Of a DNA stretch of 25,417 nucleotides, positions 15,992 to 25,417 are shown one piece after another (position 1 is the stretch's first letter; every line of letters starts with the position of its first letter). The DNA lies in the NCBI GenBank assembly GCA_002470565.1, contig DKMQ01000007.1:1-25417 (forward strand). The letters run 5' to 3'. Below the pieces are notes generated by a model. That model was not told the origin of the DNA and did no database searches. It saw only the letters and a list, made by a program, of their open reading frames with translations. The translations under genes and the position numbers were made by a program. Origin of the DNA: Oceanospirillaceae bacterium UBA7410. GTDB lineage: Bacteria; Pseudomonadota; Gammaproteobacteria; Pseudomonadales; Balneatricaceae.

Positions 15992-18565
15992 ATGGCAGTC
16001 ACTAGCAAATATAGCAACCACACGCCTATGATGCAGCAGTATTTGGGTATTAAGCAAGACCATCCTAATGATCTAGTATTTTATCGCATGGGCGATTTTT
16101 ACGAAATGTTCTATGAGGATGCTAAAGAGGCATCACAGCTACTTGATATTTCTTTAACCTCAAGAGGACAATCTGCAGGTCAGCCGATACCCATGTGTGG
16201 CATCCCTTATCATGCAGCTGAAGGTTATATCGCCAAAATTGTTAATGCTGGTCGCTGTGTTGCAGTGGCTGAACAAATTGGAGACCCTGCAACAAGCAAA
16301 GGCCCTGTAGATAGGCAAGTGGTCCGTTTGGTCACGCCCGGCACACTTACAGACGAAGCATTAATGGACTCTTCTCGTGATCACTTACTCAGTGCAGTAT
16401 GCCAATTACAAGGCACATACGGGGTGGCTAGTTTAGACATGAGTAGCGGTCGCTTTACCTTGGCAGAAGCCAATACACCTGAGCAACTCCAGACACAACT
16501 CCAGCGGTTAAGGCCAGTGGAGCTGCTTTTTGAAGAAACCAGCAACGTTTGTGACCACATTCAAGAATGGAGCTGTCGCAAGTCACAACCTAGTTGGCAT
16601 TTCGCTTACGACACTGCCTTAAGGTTACTTTGTAGCCAGTTCAACACCCGAGATTTAAGTGGTTTTGGATGCGACTCTATGAACGCGGCTATTTGTGCTG
16701 CTGGATGCTTATTAAATTATGCTAAGGAATCTCAAAAGGGTGACTTACCCCATCTGCGAAATTTGCAAGTAGAGCTGCCACAAGATACTCTGATTTTGGA
16801 TGGCCCCAGTAGAAAAAATTTGGAAATTGATCACAATATACAAGGTGGTGATCAGTTTACTTTGGCAGCCTCTTTGGATACAACAGCTACACCTATGGGA
16901 GGAAGGCTTTTACGCCGGTGGCTCAACAATCCCTTACGTGACATTACTATACTTGAGCAAAGACAAGAGTTTATCAGCCAAGTAATGGCACATAATAACC
17001 CAGAAGAGTTTCAACAATGCCTCAAACCCATAGGTGATATGGAGCGTATTCTATCTCGTGTTGCTCTAAGATCAGCACGCCCAAGGGATTTATCGCGTCT
17101 TTGTGTCAGCCTTAGCACTTTGCCTAGCATACAAGTTTTGCTAAGCACGCTGGACACTCAAAAAGCACTTTCATTAGCAGCTAACATTAATGACTTTCCA
17201 GATATTGTTAGCTTATTAACTGAAGCTATTACCCAGAACCCCCCTGTCATTATAAGAGACGGTGGCGTTATTGCAGACGGTTATGATGAACAGCTGGATG
17301 AGTTACGTGGACTTAGTCAAAATGCAGGACAATTTTTACTTGATTTGGAAATCCAAGAGCGGCAAAGAACTGGCTTATCCACCTTAAAAGTGGGTTACAA
17401 CCGGGTACATGGATATTATATTGAAATAAGTAGATTACAATCTGACCAAGCTCCTACAGAGTATCTGCGTCGGCAAACTTTAAAAAATGCCGAGAGATTT
17501 ATCACACCAGAGCTTAAGGCGTTTGAAGACAAAGCTTTAAGTAGTAAGAGCCGCAGCTTAGCTAGAGAAAAAGAACTTTATGAAGCCCTCATTGAAAAAC
17601 TAGCTACGCACCTGACAAAACTGCAGTGCGCAGCAGATGGCATTAGTGAATTTGACGTGCTGTGTTGCCTATGTGAGCGAGCACTTACTTTGGATCTTAG
17701 CAAGCCTAAACTAGTTTCTGAACCTGGAATTGATATTAGTCAAGGCCGTCATCTAGTCGTTGAGCAACTGATCACAAACCCGTTTGTAGCTAATGACACT
17801 ATGCTTAAAAGTGACGCCAGCATGATGATGATCACAGGCCCAAATATGGGCGGTAAATCTACTTATATGAGACAGGTAGCACTTATTGTCATCATGGCCC
17901 AAATAGGCTCTTACGTACCTGCGTCTTCTGCTACCATCGGTATTGTTGATAGAGTATTTACACGTATGGGCAGCAGTGACGATCTTTCTGGAGGCCGCTC
18001 AACCTTTATGGTTGAGATGACAGAAACAGCTAACATACTCAATAATGCAAGCGCTAAAAGTCTTGTTTTGATGGATGAAGTGGGACGTGGGACGAGTACG
18101 TTTGATGGCTTATCTTTGGCTTGGTCCTGCGCCTTAAACTTGGCTAAAGACATAGGCGCTTTAACCCTTTTTGCCACTCACTATTTTGAAATGACACAGC
18201 TATCACATCAATTAACACAAGTGAAGAATGTTCATTTAGACGCCACAGAACATGACGACAACATCATTTTCATGCACAAAGTATTACCTGGGCCTGCAAA
18301 TAAGAGTTATGGACTACAAGTTGCAAAATTGGCTGGGGTGCCCCATCAGGTGATTAGTGAGGCCAAACAAAAGCTGCTGCACTTAGAGCAAAGTGAGCAG
18401 CAAAACATACCCAAAAATGTAACTGAAGCGCCACTTCAAACAGAGCTTTTTAGCAGTTTGTCTCACCCCGTTGAGCTACTTTTAGAGGAGAATAAAGCAG
18501 ATGAACTCACTCCTCGACAAGCACTTGATCTCATTTACCAAATGCAAAAACTGCTAGAGCGATAA
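15992..18565 (+). CDS. mutS: DNA mismatch repair protein MutS
   Basis: An 857-residue mismatch-recognition ATPase (E. coli MutS is 853 aa). The mismatch-binding Phe-x-Glu is intact at F36-Y37-E38 (GDFYEMF). Connector, lever and clamp domains follow; the ATPase has Walker A GPNMGGKS (616-623), a Walker B/signature region ([17 protein letters not shown]) and [16 protein letters not shown] (816-820) fits the beta-clamp-binding consensus, and the C-terminal [17 protein letters not shown] is the dimer/tetramer helix pair. AGGA lies nine bases before the ATG. It converges on rpoS with 46 bases between stops and no clear terminator there. Confidence 0.99.
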   Translation: MAVTSKYSNHTPMMQQYLGIKQDHPNDLVFYRMGDFYEMFYEDAKEASQLLDISLTSRGQSAGQPIPMCGIPYHAAEGYIAKIVNAGRCVAVAEQIGDPATSKGPVDRQVVRLVTPGTLTDEALMDSSRDHLLSAVCQLQGTYGVASLDMSSGRFTLAEANTPEQLQTQLQRLRPVELLFEETSNVCDHIQEWSCRKSQPSWHFAYDTALRLLCSQFNTRDLSGFGCDSMNAAICAAGCLLNYAKESQKGDLPHLRNLQVELPQDTLILDGPSRKNLEIDHNIQGGDQFTLAASLDTTATPMGGRLLRRWLNNPLRDITILEQRQEFISQVMAHNNPEEFQQCLKPIGDMERILSRVALRSARPRDLSRLCVSLSTLPSIQVLLSTLDTQKALSLAANINDFPDIVSLLTEAITQNPPVIIRDGGVIADGYDEQLDELRGLSQNAGQFLLDLEIQERQRTGLSTLKVGYNRVHGYYIEISRLQSDQAPTEYLRRQTLKNAERFITPELKAFEDKALSSKSRSLAREKELYEALIEKLATHLTKLQCAADGISEFDVLCCLCERALTLDLSKPKLVSEPGIDISQGRHLVVEQLITNPFVANDTMLKSDASMMMITGPNMGGKSTYMRQVALIVIMAQIGSYVPASSATIGIVDRVFTRMGSSDDLSGGRSTFMVEMTETANILNNASAKSLVLMDEVGRGTSTFDGLSLAWSCALNLAKDIGALTLFATHYFEMTQLSHQLTQVKNVHLDATEHDDNIIFMHKVLPGPANKSYGLQVAKLAGVPHQVISEAKQKLLHLEQSEQQNIPKNVTEAPLQTELFSSLSHPVELLLEENKADELTPRQALDLIYQMQKLLER

Positions 18566-18611
18566 TGGCTCAACATTGCATGACTTATGCTTGAATTAGA
18601 ACTGCGCTTTA

Positions 18612-19553
18612 TTATAGATCAGAATCCAATAAGTCTGAACCATTAAGACCCCCAATTTCTATGATATTGCGCAAGCTCCTTAGTGCGGCAACTTGAACCT
18701 GGCGTACATTTTCTCGGGTTAAGCCAACTTCTTGACCCACATTCTCTAGCGTGCCGGCAGTATGGCCTCGCAAACCAAATCGACGGCATATAACTTTTTT
18801 TTGAATATCAGATAGTCGATCTACCCACTGCTCCATATTGCTCATCAAGTTAGCGTCTAATACAATTTTTTCGGGCCCTTGATTGTTCTCATCAGGTATC
18901 GTTTCTAACAGCGTAGCATCACTATTAGTGCCTAACGAATGGTCTATCGACCCCACTTTTTGGCTTAGATTAAGAAGTGCACTAACACGCTGAACTGGCT
19001 TGCCAAGATATTCGGAAATTTCTTCCAAGGTAGGTTCATGATCTAATTTTTGTGTAAGCTCTTTAGTAGCTTTAAGCTGCACATTTAACTCTTTAGCTAC
19101 ATGTATTGGTAAGCGAATAGTGCGGGATTGATTCATAATGGCGCGCTCTATCGTTTGGCGAATCCACCAAATCCCATACGTTGAAAAGCGAAACCCTCTT
19201 TCAGGGTCAAACTTTGACACCGCTCTAATTAAGCCAAGATTCCCTTCTTCGATCAAATCCAGAAGTGTTAAGCCACGATATACATAACGACGGGCAATTT
19301 TAACGACCAACCTTAAGTTGCTTTCAATCATACGATGACGAGCTTGCTCATCACCTTTTAAAGCCAAACGAGAAAAGTACTTTTCTTCTTCAGCTGTTAG
19401 CAAAGCGCAAAAACCAATTTCATTTAAGTATAGGCTGGTTGCATCTTTAACTTCGCTTACTCTATTAGAGTAAGTGCCAGTAGATTTATACTTTTCATAC
19501 TGTACCTTACTGCGCTGCTCATGAGCTTCATCTACTGATAATTTTCGCATCAT
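18612..19553 (-). CDS. rpoS: RNA polymerase sigma factor RpoS
   Basis: A 313-residue sigma-70-family factor, stationary-phase sigma S by sequence and position (after nlpD). Region 1.2 is [12 protein letters not shown] (37-48), region 2 contains [18 protein letters not shown]...[55 protein letters not shown], region 3 [21 protein letters not shown], and region 4.2 [21 protein letters not shown]. It is shorter at the N-terminus than E. coli or Pseudomonas RpoS and lacks their acidic segment; an in-frame TAA directly before the ATG rules out a longer start. AGGTGAG lies four bases before the first ATG. Odd residues: STYGIWW for STYATWW, TREN for TRER. A house-keeping sigma factor is excluded by size and lack of region 1.1. 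Confidence 0.93.
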   Translation of the reverse strand: MMRKLSVDEAHEQRSKVQYEKYKSTGTYSNRVSEVKDATSLYLNEIGFCALLTAEEEKYFSRLALKGDEQARHRMIESNLRLVVKIARRYVYRGLTLLDLIEEGNLGLIRAVSKFDPERGFRFSTYGIWWIRQTIERAIMNQSRTIRLPIHVAKELNVQLKATKELTQKLDHEPTLEEISEYLGKPVQRVSALLNLSQKVGSIDHSLGTNSDATLLETIPDENNQGPEKIVLDANLMSNMEQWVDRLSDIQKKVICRRFGLRGHTAGTLENVGQEVGLTRENVRQVQVAALRSLRNIIEIGGLNGSDLLDSDL

Positions 19554-19617
19554 TTAACTCACCTAATATAGCCAACAACCTTACTAAAAAAGACATTGGT
19601 ATTCTGTTAGGGACAAT

Positions 19618-20445
19618 TTACAGTTTTGGTAAATAGTTCAATGGGTTAACAGGTTTGCCATTTTTACGGATTTCAAAATGTAGCCTCGGGTCCAACTGCG
19701 GCCCCTTACCTACTTTGGCTATCACCTGCCCTGCCTTGACAGTGTCACCTTCCTTAACGGCAATCACACTATTATATGCATAGGCACTAAGAAAGGTATT
19801 ATTGTGCTTTATTACAACTAGCTTTCCGTACCCTTGAATCCCGCTGCCAGCATATACTATTATTCCGCTAGATGCTGCTTTTACCGAATTTCCCAGCGAA
19901 GAAGATAAGTCGATCCCGTGAAAAACACTACCCTTGCTTGAAAAAGACTTGATTACCCTACCTTGTAATGGCCAATTCCACTGAACAGATAATGGGCCTT
20001 TATAAGCTTTTTCAGTAACGGTATTGGAGTTATTTACGGGTGCTGAAGAGACGGGTTTATTGACCACAGCATTGTCACTAACAACTGGCTTTTTTATCAA
20101 CTTCTTTGCAGACGAATTACTAATTGAATTACTATTATCTGTATCATTAAAATAGAGTATTTGGCCTACATAAATAGTGTACGGAGAAGGTATGTTATTA
20201 ACTTTAGCTAATGTTTTATAATCCCAGCCAAAGCGCCATCCAATAGCAAACATAGTATCGCCAGACTTGACTTGATAGGACTTAGGAACACTTTGAACAC
20301 GATTAGCCGAAGATATTAGGCCATTGCTGTAGCTAAGCTCCTGCACAGGTGCGTATTGACTGGTGCTACAGCCTACTAGTAACCAAACAAACACACCTAT
20401 AATAAAATATTTAATTAACGATAAAACACCTGTATCTAAGCACAT
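19618..20445 (-). CDS. nlpD: Murein hydrolase activator NlpD (LysM + degenerate M23)
   Basis: A 275-residue outer-membrane lipoprotein that in E. coli activates the amidase AmiC for daughter-cell separation. It has a signal peptide with lipobox LLVGC (Cys26), one LysM domain (about 56-99, YQVKSGDTMFAIGWRFG), a Ser/Asn/Val linker, and an M23/LytM domain (about 154-273). The LytM active residues are largely lost, as in NlpD: Phe175 where the first His ligand should be, Asp179 kept, Tyr224 in AYAYN for the catalytic His, Arg254 and His256 in RLHFEIR. The start is ATG at 20445, two bases after the popT stop; a longer open frame to 20529 runs inside popT and would bury the signal peptide. rpoS follows 64 bases downstream. 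Confidence 0.93.
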   Translation of the reverse strand: MCLDTGVLSLIKYFIIGVFVWLLVGCSTSQYAPVQELSYSNGLISSANRVQSVPKSYQVKSGDTMFAIGWRFGWDYKTLAKVNNIPSPYTIYVGQILYFNDTDNSNSISNSSAKKLIKKPVVSDNAVVNKPVSSAPVNNSNTVTEKAYKGPLSVQWNWPLQGRVIKSFSSKGSVFHGIDLSSSLGNSVKAASSGIIVYAGSGIQGYGKLVVIKHNNTFLSAYAYNSVIAVKEGDTVKAGQVIAKVGKGPQLDPRLHFEIRKNGKPVNPLNYLPKL

Positions 20446-20447
20446 AT

Positions 20448-21401
20448 CTAGGCTGCCAAATCTTGCAGCTGAATACGGCCAAATTTGGCAACAACCAGCC
20501 CTGCTAGAATGCAGACTACAAGACACCACATGAGCTGATTATCAGCACCTGTGATCTGGCTATAGGTCCAAGGCATTAAGTTTTCTTGCTCGAGTGGCAC
20601 TTCTAATCCCGCACTATTAAGACGATATGAGAGTGTATACTTCCATGGCCATAACTTAACAGCTGAGCCCATCATTAATCCAGCTAACAAACTCATTACA
20701 GCTGCTGTATGGCGCTTTAATAAATAGCTGATTAACCGGCTAAAAACCAACAACCCAAAGCCACAACCTAAAGCAAATACAGCAATCACTTGGAAATCTA
20801 AGGCTGCTAAACGGGCAATCAAAAAAGGATAGATACCCAACATCAATAAGATAAAACTACCTGAAATGCCAGGTAGTATCATAGCGCTTATGGCCACAGC
20901 TCCTGCTGCCATCAACCATAGGTAACCCAGCCCGGAGAATCCTTCAACGCTCTGCAATATAGGCAGGTTGGCTAAGGATACGCTTACTAAGAGCCCTACA
21001 AAAAGCCAGTATTTGCGCAACTGGCTTTGGACGTATAACTCTCTTAGTAGCAAGGCGCTAGCAACCATAATCAGACCCAAAAACAAACTCCACATGATCA
21101 AAGGCTGGGCATCAAGTAACCAAGCGATCACCTGGGACAACAGTAGGATAGAGGAAATCATTCCAATCGCTAAGTTTGTCAAAAATAAGCCGTCTACATA
21201 ATTCCAGGCCTTGCGAATTTCTCTCGCCTGCACAAGTTTCAATAAATGCATATCAAAGCGACTAATTGCAGCCAGCAGGCGCCCATAGATGCCACCTAAC
21301 AAAGCTACAGTACCTCCAGATATCCCAGGCACTAGATCTGCTGCGCCCATGAGTAGGCCTGTGAAGAATGTTCTCCATTGTATTAACGTGTTTTTAACCA
21401 T
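20448..21401 (-). CDS. popT: PopT/DUF368 polyprenyl-phosphate translocase
   Basis: A 317-residue polytopic inner-membrane protein of the DUF368 family. Members were reported to recycle undecaprenyl phosphate across the membrane (PopT in Vibrio cholerae, alongside the DedA-family UptA), supporting peptidoglycan and other envelope polymer synthesis. Two inverted-topology repeats are visible: PGISGGTVALLGGIYGRLLAA (from 25) and PGISGSFILLMLGIYPFLIA (from 177), each with a PGISG re-entrant-type motif. About eight to nine hydrophobic helices are present. It lies two bases after pcm and two bases before nlpD, so it is co-translated in the surE-pcm-popT-nlpD-rpoS operon. Function rests on family assignment. 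Confidence 0.88.
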   Translation of the reverse strand: MVKNTLIQWRTFFTGLLMGAADLVPGISGGTVALLGGIYGRLLAAISRFDMHLLKLVQAREIRKAWNYVDGLFLTNLAIGMISSILLLSQVIAWLLDAQPLIMWSLFLGLIMVASALLLRELYVQSQLRKYWLFVGLLVSVSLANLPILQSVEGFSGLGYLWLMAAGAVAISAMILPGISGSFILLMLGIYPFLIARLAALDFQVIAVFALGCGFGLLVFSRLISYLLKRHTAAVMSLLAGLMMGSAVKLWPWKYTLSYRLNSAGLEVPLEQENLMPWTYSQITGADNQLMWCLVVCILAGLVVAKFGRIQLQDLAA

Positions 21402-21403
21402 CG

Positions 21404-22090
21404 CTATATTAATCCATTAATTAAGGGCACAAAATTAGCCGCTTCTACTTTTTGTTTGCTAAAGTGATTACCAGAGCGCGTGATTTTCAACAAATATTGC
21501 TCATTTCCACCTACAGGAATGATCATACACCCCCCTTCGGCAAGCTGCCATTGAAGTGCTTTAGGCACCTGAGATGGTGCGGCTGTAACCATAATACCGT
21601 CAAAAGGTTCACGAGCTGGCCATCCTTCATAACCATCTCCATGTTGATAGACAACATTGTGAATGTCCATAAGTGCCAAACGCTGCTTAGCTCGGTTCAG
21701 TAAAGGCTCAATACGCTCCATAGAAAATAACTTAGGTACTAGCTGAGCCAATATGCAGGTTTGATAACCGGAGCCTGTGCCTATTTCTAATACTTTCTTA
21801 GCCGCGCATGATTCAAGCAAAAGCTCACTCATACGTGCCACTGTATAAGGTCTTGATAGTGTCTGATTATGGCCAATGGGTAACGATTTATCTTCATAAG
21901 CACGATGGGCTAAAGCTTCATCTAAAAATAAGTGCCTAGGTGTTGATCGCATCACCTCCAGCACTCGAGCATCAGCTACTCCAAGGCTTTTTAGCGTATC
22001 CACCAATCGCTCTCGAGTACGCTGAGATGTCATACCAATCCCTTGCTTATTGGCAGCTGTGCGTTTGGGATCAGTAACACTGTAGCGCAT
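21404..22090 (-). CDS. pcm: Protein-L-isoaspartate O-methyltransferase
   Basis: A 228-residue SAM-dependent repair enzyme that methylates L-isoaspartyl residues in aged proteins. Motifs: RTPRH-type [37 protein letters not shown] (substrate loop) and SAM motif [13 protein letters not shown] (100-111). The ATG at 22090 shares one base with the surE stop (TAATG) and has AGGG ten bases upstream. The open frame extends further to 22111 inside surE, and an internal ATG at 22033 ([10 protein letters not shown], with AAGGGA about six bases upstream) matches the shortest family members; it could be a second start. Confidence 0.93.
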   Translation of the reverse strand: MRYSVTDPKRTAANKQGIGMTSQRTRERLVDTLKSLGVADARVLEVMRSTPRHLFLDEALAHRAYEDKSLPIGHNQTLSRPYTVARMSELLLESCAAKKVLEIGTGSGYQTCILAQLVPKLFSMERIEPLLNRAKQRLALMDIHNVVYQHGDGYEGWPAREPFDGIMVTAAPSQVPKALQWQLAEGGCMIIPVGGNEQYLLKITRSGNHFSKQKVEAANFVPLINGLI

Positions 22091-22833
22091 TAAGACATAC
22101 CCTGTAACCAATCAATCACAGTATCAAAGGATTTATGGCAAGCCATGTCTGGGGATAAAGGTGTCACTGACACGTATCCATGTTGTACTGCATGAAAGTC
22201 GGTTCCTTCACTTGCATCCTTAACCTTTCCTGCTGGACCAATCCAGTAGCATTTATGACCTCTTGGGTCTTGGGCATCGATCACACACCCTCCTTGCTCT
22301 CGGCTGCCTAATCGGGTCACTTTAACACCTTTAATTTGGTCAAAAGGTAGATCTGGTACATTAACATTAATGATGCAGCGTGGCGGCAAATCTAGCTGAT
22401 TAATTATTTTCACTAACTGCCTAGCTACTTTTGCAGCGCTTAAAAAATTAACATTACCTACTAAAGAAACAGCAACGCAATGGTGGGTAAGATAACGACC
22501 TTCCATTGCTGCCGCGACAGTGCCCGAATAGAGCACATCATCACCAAGATTGGCACCGTGATTTATGCCAGAGACGACCATCTCTGGGGCGATATCAAGA
22601 GCCCCATTGATACCAAGGTGGACACAATCTGCAGGTGTCCCATCGATACTAAAAAAGCCATTTTCGTGCGGTGTCACTCTGACTGGGCGAGATAAAGTTA
22701 ACGAGTTACTGGCCCCACTCAAATCTCGATCAGGTGCAACGACTGTGACTTGGTGATCTTTTTCAAGTTGCTTTACCAGATGAGACAACCCTAAAGCATG
22801 CACGCCGTCATCATTAGATATTAGTAATTGCAT
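22090..22833 (-). CDS. surE: 5'/3'-nucleotidase SurE
   Basis: A 247-residue metal-dependent nucleotidase/exopolyphosphatase active on nucleoside monophosphates and associated with stationary-phase survival. Metal ligands match E. coli: NDDG (D8, D9), S39 in [10 protein letters not shown], and N91 in [30 protein letters not shown] lies eight bases before the ATG. One residue differs from the usual SurE start (NDDGVHALG instead of NDDGxxAPG). It heads the surE-pcm-popT-nlpD-rpoS series and lies 40 bases after truD on the same strand; no separate terminator or promoter is evident in that gap. Confidence 0.96.
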   Translation of the reverse strand: MQLLISNDDGVHALGLSHLVKQLEKDHQVTVVAPDRDLSGASNSLTLSRPVRVTPHENGFFSIDGTPADCVHLGINGALDIAPEMVVSGINHGANLGDDVLYSGTVAAAMEGRYLTHHCVAVSLVGNVNFLSAAKVARQLVKIINQLDLPPRCIINVNVPDLPFDQIKGVKVTRLGSREQGGCVIDAQDPRGHKCYWIGPAGKVKDASEGTDFHAVQHGYVSVTPLSPDMACHKSFDTVIDWLQGMS

Positions 22834-22873
22834 GGTGTCATTCCTTGTTTGTATGTGTAATCTTCAATCATTA

Positions 22874-23938
22874 CTAAGGCGTTTGCGCCTGGGCTAATTC
22901 TCGTATTAATGCCGTAGCATAACTGCCTCGCATTAAATGAAAATTGAGCTCTAATATATTATTTTCACACCAACGCCAGGTGAAGTCTTTGGGCCATAAG
23001 CGCAAACTACGCCTTTGAGCAGTCATATCTTGCTCAATCAAGGCGTCTATCCAAGGCTGCCAAGGTGCTAAGACGTTTGCTTCATAAATACTTGCTGGAG
23101 TGGGAGGAGGGTTGCCAGCACGCCCAGCCATGACCCCAGTGGGAGCTAAGTCGCCACTGTTAATACGTTGCTGCACACTTTCCAAATCGCTTAAAGCAAC
23201 AGCATCAAATTGACTGAAGCCGTCGCTAAACATGCAACGTTCTCCCACTGACGCTTTGAGCCACGACTCATCACTAACTCTCTCACTCAAAAGCTGGTTA
23301 AATAAGTAAGAGCGTGTTGATGACAACGCCATACCTCGCTTAAAACGATCCTTGATGCGCTTGCCCTGCATCATCGACAAAGCAAGGGCTAGATTACCAC
23401 CTTGTCGACCAAACCGCTGGTCACCAAAATAATTTGGCGCACCTTGTCGTGAAATCAACTCAAGCTTTTTTTCTAATGCTTCACTTTGGGTGATATTACG
23501 CAAACGAATGGCAAAAAAATTACCTTGATGTACACCTGTCTTTAATTTTCGCTGATGCCTAACTACTTGATGCAAATGAAGTTCTGAACTTTGAAGCAAT
23601 TGCCAATCAGGGTCTACAACTTCTGATTTTCCTGGCAAGTGCACTCCAAACCATTGCCTAGTTACACCTCTGCGATCTTTCAGGCCAGAGTAATTCACCT
23701 GTCTAACAGGCACACCCGCAAACTTTGCAATATTACGGGCTAAAAAGTCAGTATTAGTATCAGTTTTAGTGATGTCCAGATACACGTGCTCGCCTTCGCC
23801 ACAAGGCTCATAGCCTAAATCTTCTGTGACTAAAAAATCACTACAATAGGTTTTGAGATGTGCATTTGACGTTGGCACACCTGATGCGTAGGCCCACTCA
23901 ACTGGCCATTGAAGAGGTTGCAATAATGCGGTGCTCAT
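22874..23938 (-). CDS. truD: tRNA pseudouridine(13) synthase TruD
   Basis: A 354-residue pseudouridine synthase that modifies U13 of tRNA-Glu. The catalytic aspartate is in YSGLKDRRGVTRQW (D88 counting from the ATG). Other TruD motifs: FLVTEDLGYEPCGEGEHVYLDI, GNFFAIRLRN, NYFGDQRFGRQGGN and PTGVMAGR. The ATG at 23938 shares its first base with the ftsB stop (TGATG) and follows GGTGGAAG; the frame also offers a TTG one codon earlier. In E. coli and Pseudomonas ispD and ispF lie between ftsB and truD (as I recall); here the two genes touch. Confidence 0.95.
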   Translation of the reverse strand: MSTALLQPLQWPVEWAYASGVPTSNAHLKTYCSDFLVTEDLGYEPCGEGEHVYLDITKTDTNTDFLARNIAKFAGVPVRQVNYSGLKDRRGVTRQWFGVHLPGKSEVVDPDWQLLQSSELHLHQVVRHQRKLKTGVHQGNFFAIRLRNITQSEALEKKLELISRQGAPNYFGDQRFGRQGGNLALALSMMQGKRIKDRFKRGMALSSTRSYLFNQLLSERVSDESWLKASVGERCMFSDGFSQFDAVALSDLESVQQRINSGDLAPTGVMAGRAGNPPPTPASIYEANVLAPWQPWIDALIEQDMTAQRRSLRLWPKDFTWRWCENNILELNFHLMRGSYATALIRELAQAQTP

Positions 23939-24210
23939 CAATCTTCCACCAATTGGTAAAAGGTTTCATTAGGCTTAACCATACCAAGATCGTGACGTGC
24001 ACGCTCCTCAATTGCAGCGATACCCTGCTTCAGGTCTAAAACCTCTGCATGAAGTTGCTGATTACGCTGCAATAAACTTGCGTTCACCGCCTCTTGTGCT
24101 GTGATCTTCTCCTGTAAGCTTGCAACCTCAAACAATCCAGCTTGTCCAAACCAAAGACTATATTGCATAGCAATCACAGCGACTAAAATTAACCCAACTA
24201 ACCATTTCAT
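23938..24210 (-). CDS. ftsB: Cell division protein FtsB
   Basis: A 90-residue bitopic inner-membrane divisome protein that forms the FtsQ-FtsB-FtsL complex and helps activate septal peptidoglycan synthesis. One transmembrane helix spans about residues 3-22 with a short cytoplasmic N-terminus; a periplasmic coiled coil (about 30-70) follows, then ERARHDLGMVKPNETFYQLVED, the conserved FtsB end. It is next to eno, as in most gammaproteobacteria. No Shine-Dalgarno precedes the ATG; a terminator-like hairpin ends 12 bases upstream and TATAAAT stands two bases before the ATG. The stop overlaps truD. Confidence 0.95.
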   Translation of the reverse strand: MKWLVGLILVAVIAMQYSLWFGQAGLFEVASLQEKITAQEAVNASLLQRNQQLHAEVLDLKQGIAAIEERARHDLGMVKPNETFYQLVED

Positions 24211-24222
24211 ATTTATACCAAC

Positions 24223-24268
24223 AAAAAAGGGAGCTAACTTTGACTAATTTGGCCAACGCAAGCTCCCT
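24223..24268 (-). terminator. Rho-independent terminator after eno
   Basis: On the minus strand AGGGAGCT (24268-24261) pairs exactly with AGCTCCCT (24235-24228), followed by a run of six Ts (24228-24223). The loop is about 25 bases and contains a short TTGGCCAA palindrome. It starts 18 bases after the eno stop and ends 12 bases before the ftsB ATG. Confidence 0.75.
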
Positions 24269-24286
24269 AGACAAGGTCAACAATAC

Positions 24287-25417
<1,131 letters not shown>

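Noticed and set aside
19554..20445. PsrA box upstream of rpoS, by analogy with Pseudomonas
   Set aside because: I scanned nlpD and the nlpD-rpoS gap for (G/C)AAAC-N2-4-GTTT(G/C) and saw none.
20443..20529. Longer nlpD frame starting at 20529
   Set aside because: It would overlap popT by 80 bases and put 28 residues before a clear lipoprotein signal peptide, which must be N-terminal.

Overview
This 25.4 kb window is chromosomal core DNA from a gammaproteobacterium. The gene order resembles Pseudomonas and related marine orders (Pseudomonadales or Oceanospirillales in the broad sense), but base composition is clearly lower in GC than Pseudomonas. The protein families (RpoS, CsrA, RecA, two-ACT LysC, NlpD, PopT, the bioBFHCD order) and the local order (eno-ftsB-truD-surE-pcm-nlpD-rpoS / mutS-pncC-recA-recX-alaS-lysC-csrA) support this. 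I cannot name a genus. I see no mobile element, CRISPR array, prophage or tRNA/rRNA gene.

Layout from the left. A truncated RmlD-like reductase and an adenine/adenosine deaminase lie on the minus strand (1-1157). The diacylglycerol kinase dgkA (+) converges through a hairpin terminator on a large FadE1/FadE2-type acyl-CoA dehydrogenase (-), whose promoter carries a perfect 14-bp inverted repeat matching the PsrA box. Next comes a tightly overlapped biotin operon bioB-bioF-bioH-bioC-bioD (8321 down to 3733, minus). A ComF-family gene (+) diverges from bioB; the intergenic space holds a candidate BirA operator. Then csrA, lysC, alaS, recX, recA (two adjoining LexA boxes) and pncC follow on the minus strand, and mutS on the plus strand. 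mutS converges on a minus-strand series running from the right edge: eno (partial), ftsB, truD, surE, pcm, popT (DUF368), nlpD, rpoS.

Functional grouping. The right-hand block couples cell-envelope growth and recycling (ftsB, popT, nlpD) with stationary-phase maintenance (surE, pcm, rpoS). The central block is DNA repair and SOS (mutS, pncC, recA, recX) followed by alaS-lysC-csrA. The left block is biotin synthesis plus fatty-acid oxidation; bioC and bioH act on malonyl/pimeloyl-ACP, so this block is lipid-linked. The bio genes with a neighbouring acyl-CoA dehydrogenase and ComF gene resemble the P. aeruginosa PA0489-PA0508 neighbourhood as I recall it.

I did not find a new multi-gene system. 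The most useful oddities are: the PsrA-type operator on the core promoter of the acyl-CoA dehydrogenase; a ComF gene that appears to start at a non-canonical ATC behind a perfect Shine-Dalgarno; an RpoS with a short N-terminus and substitutions in near-invariant motifs; the absence of ispD/ispF between ftsB and truD; and popT embedded between pcm and nlpD. Several start codons were moved from the longest open frame on the basis of Shine-Dalgarno, overlap and family length; these are stated in each entry. No gene-free stretch exceeds 300 bases.
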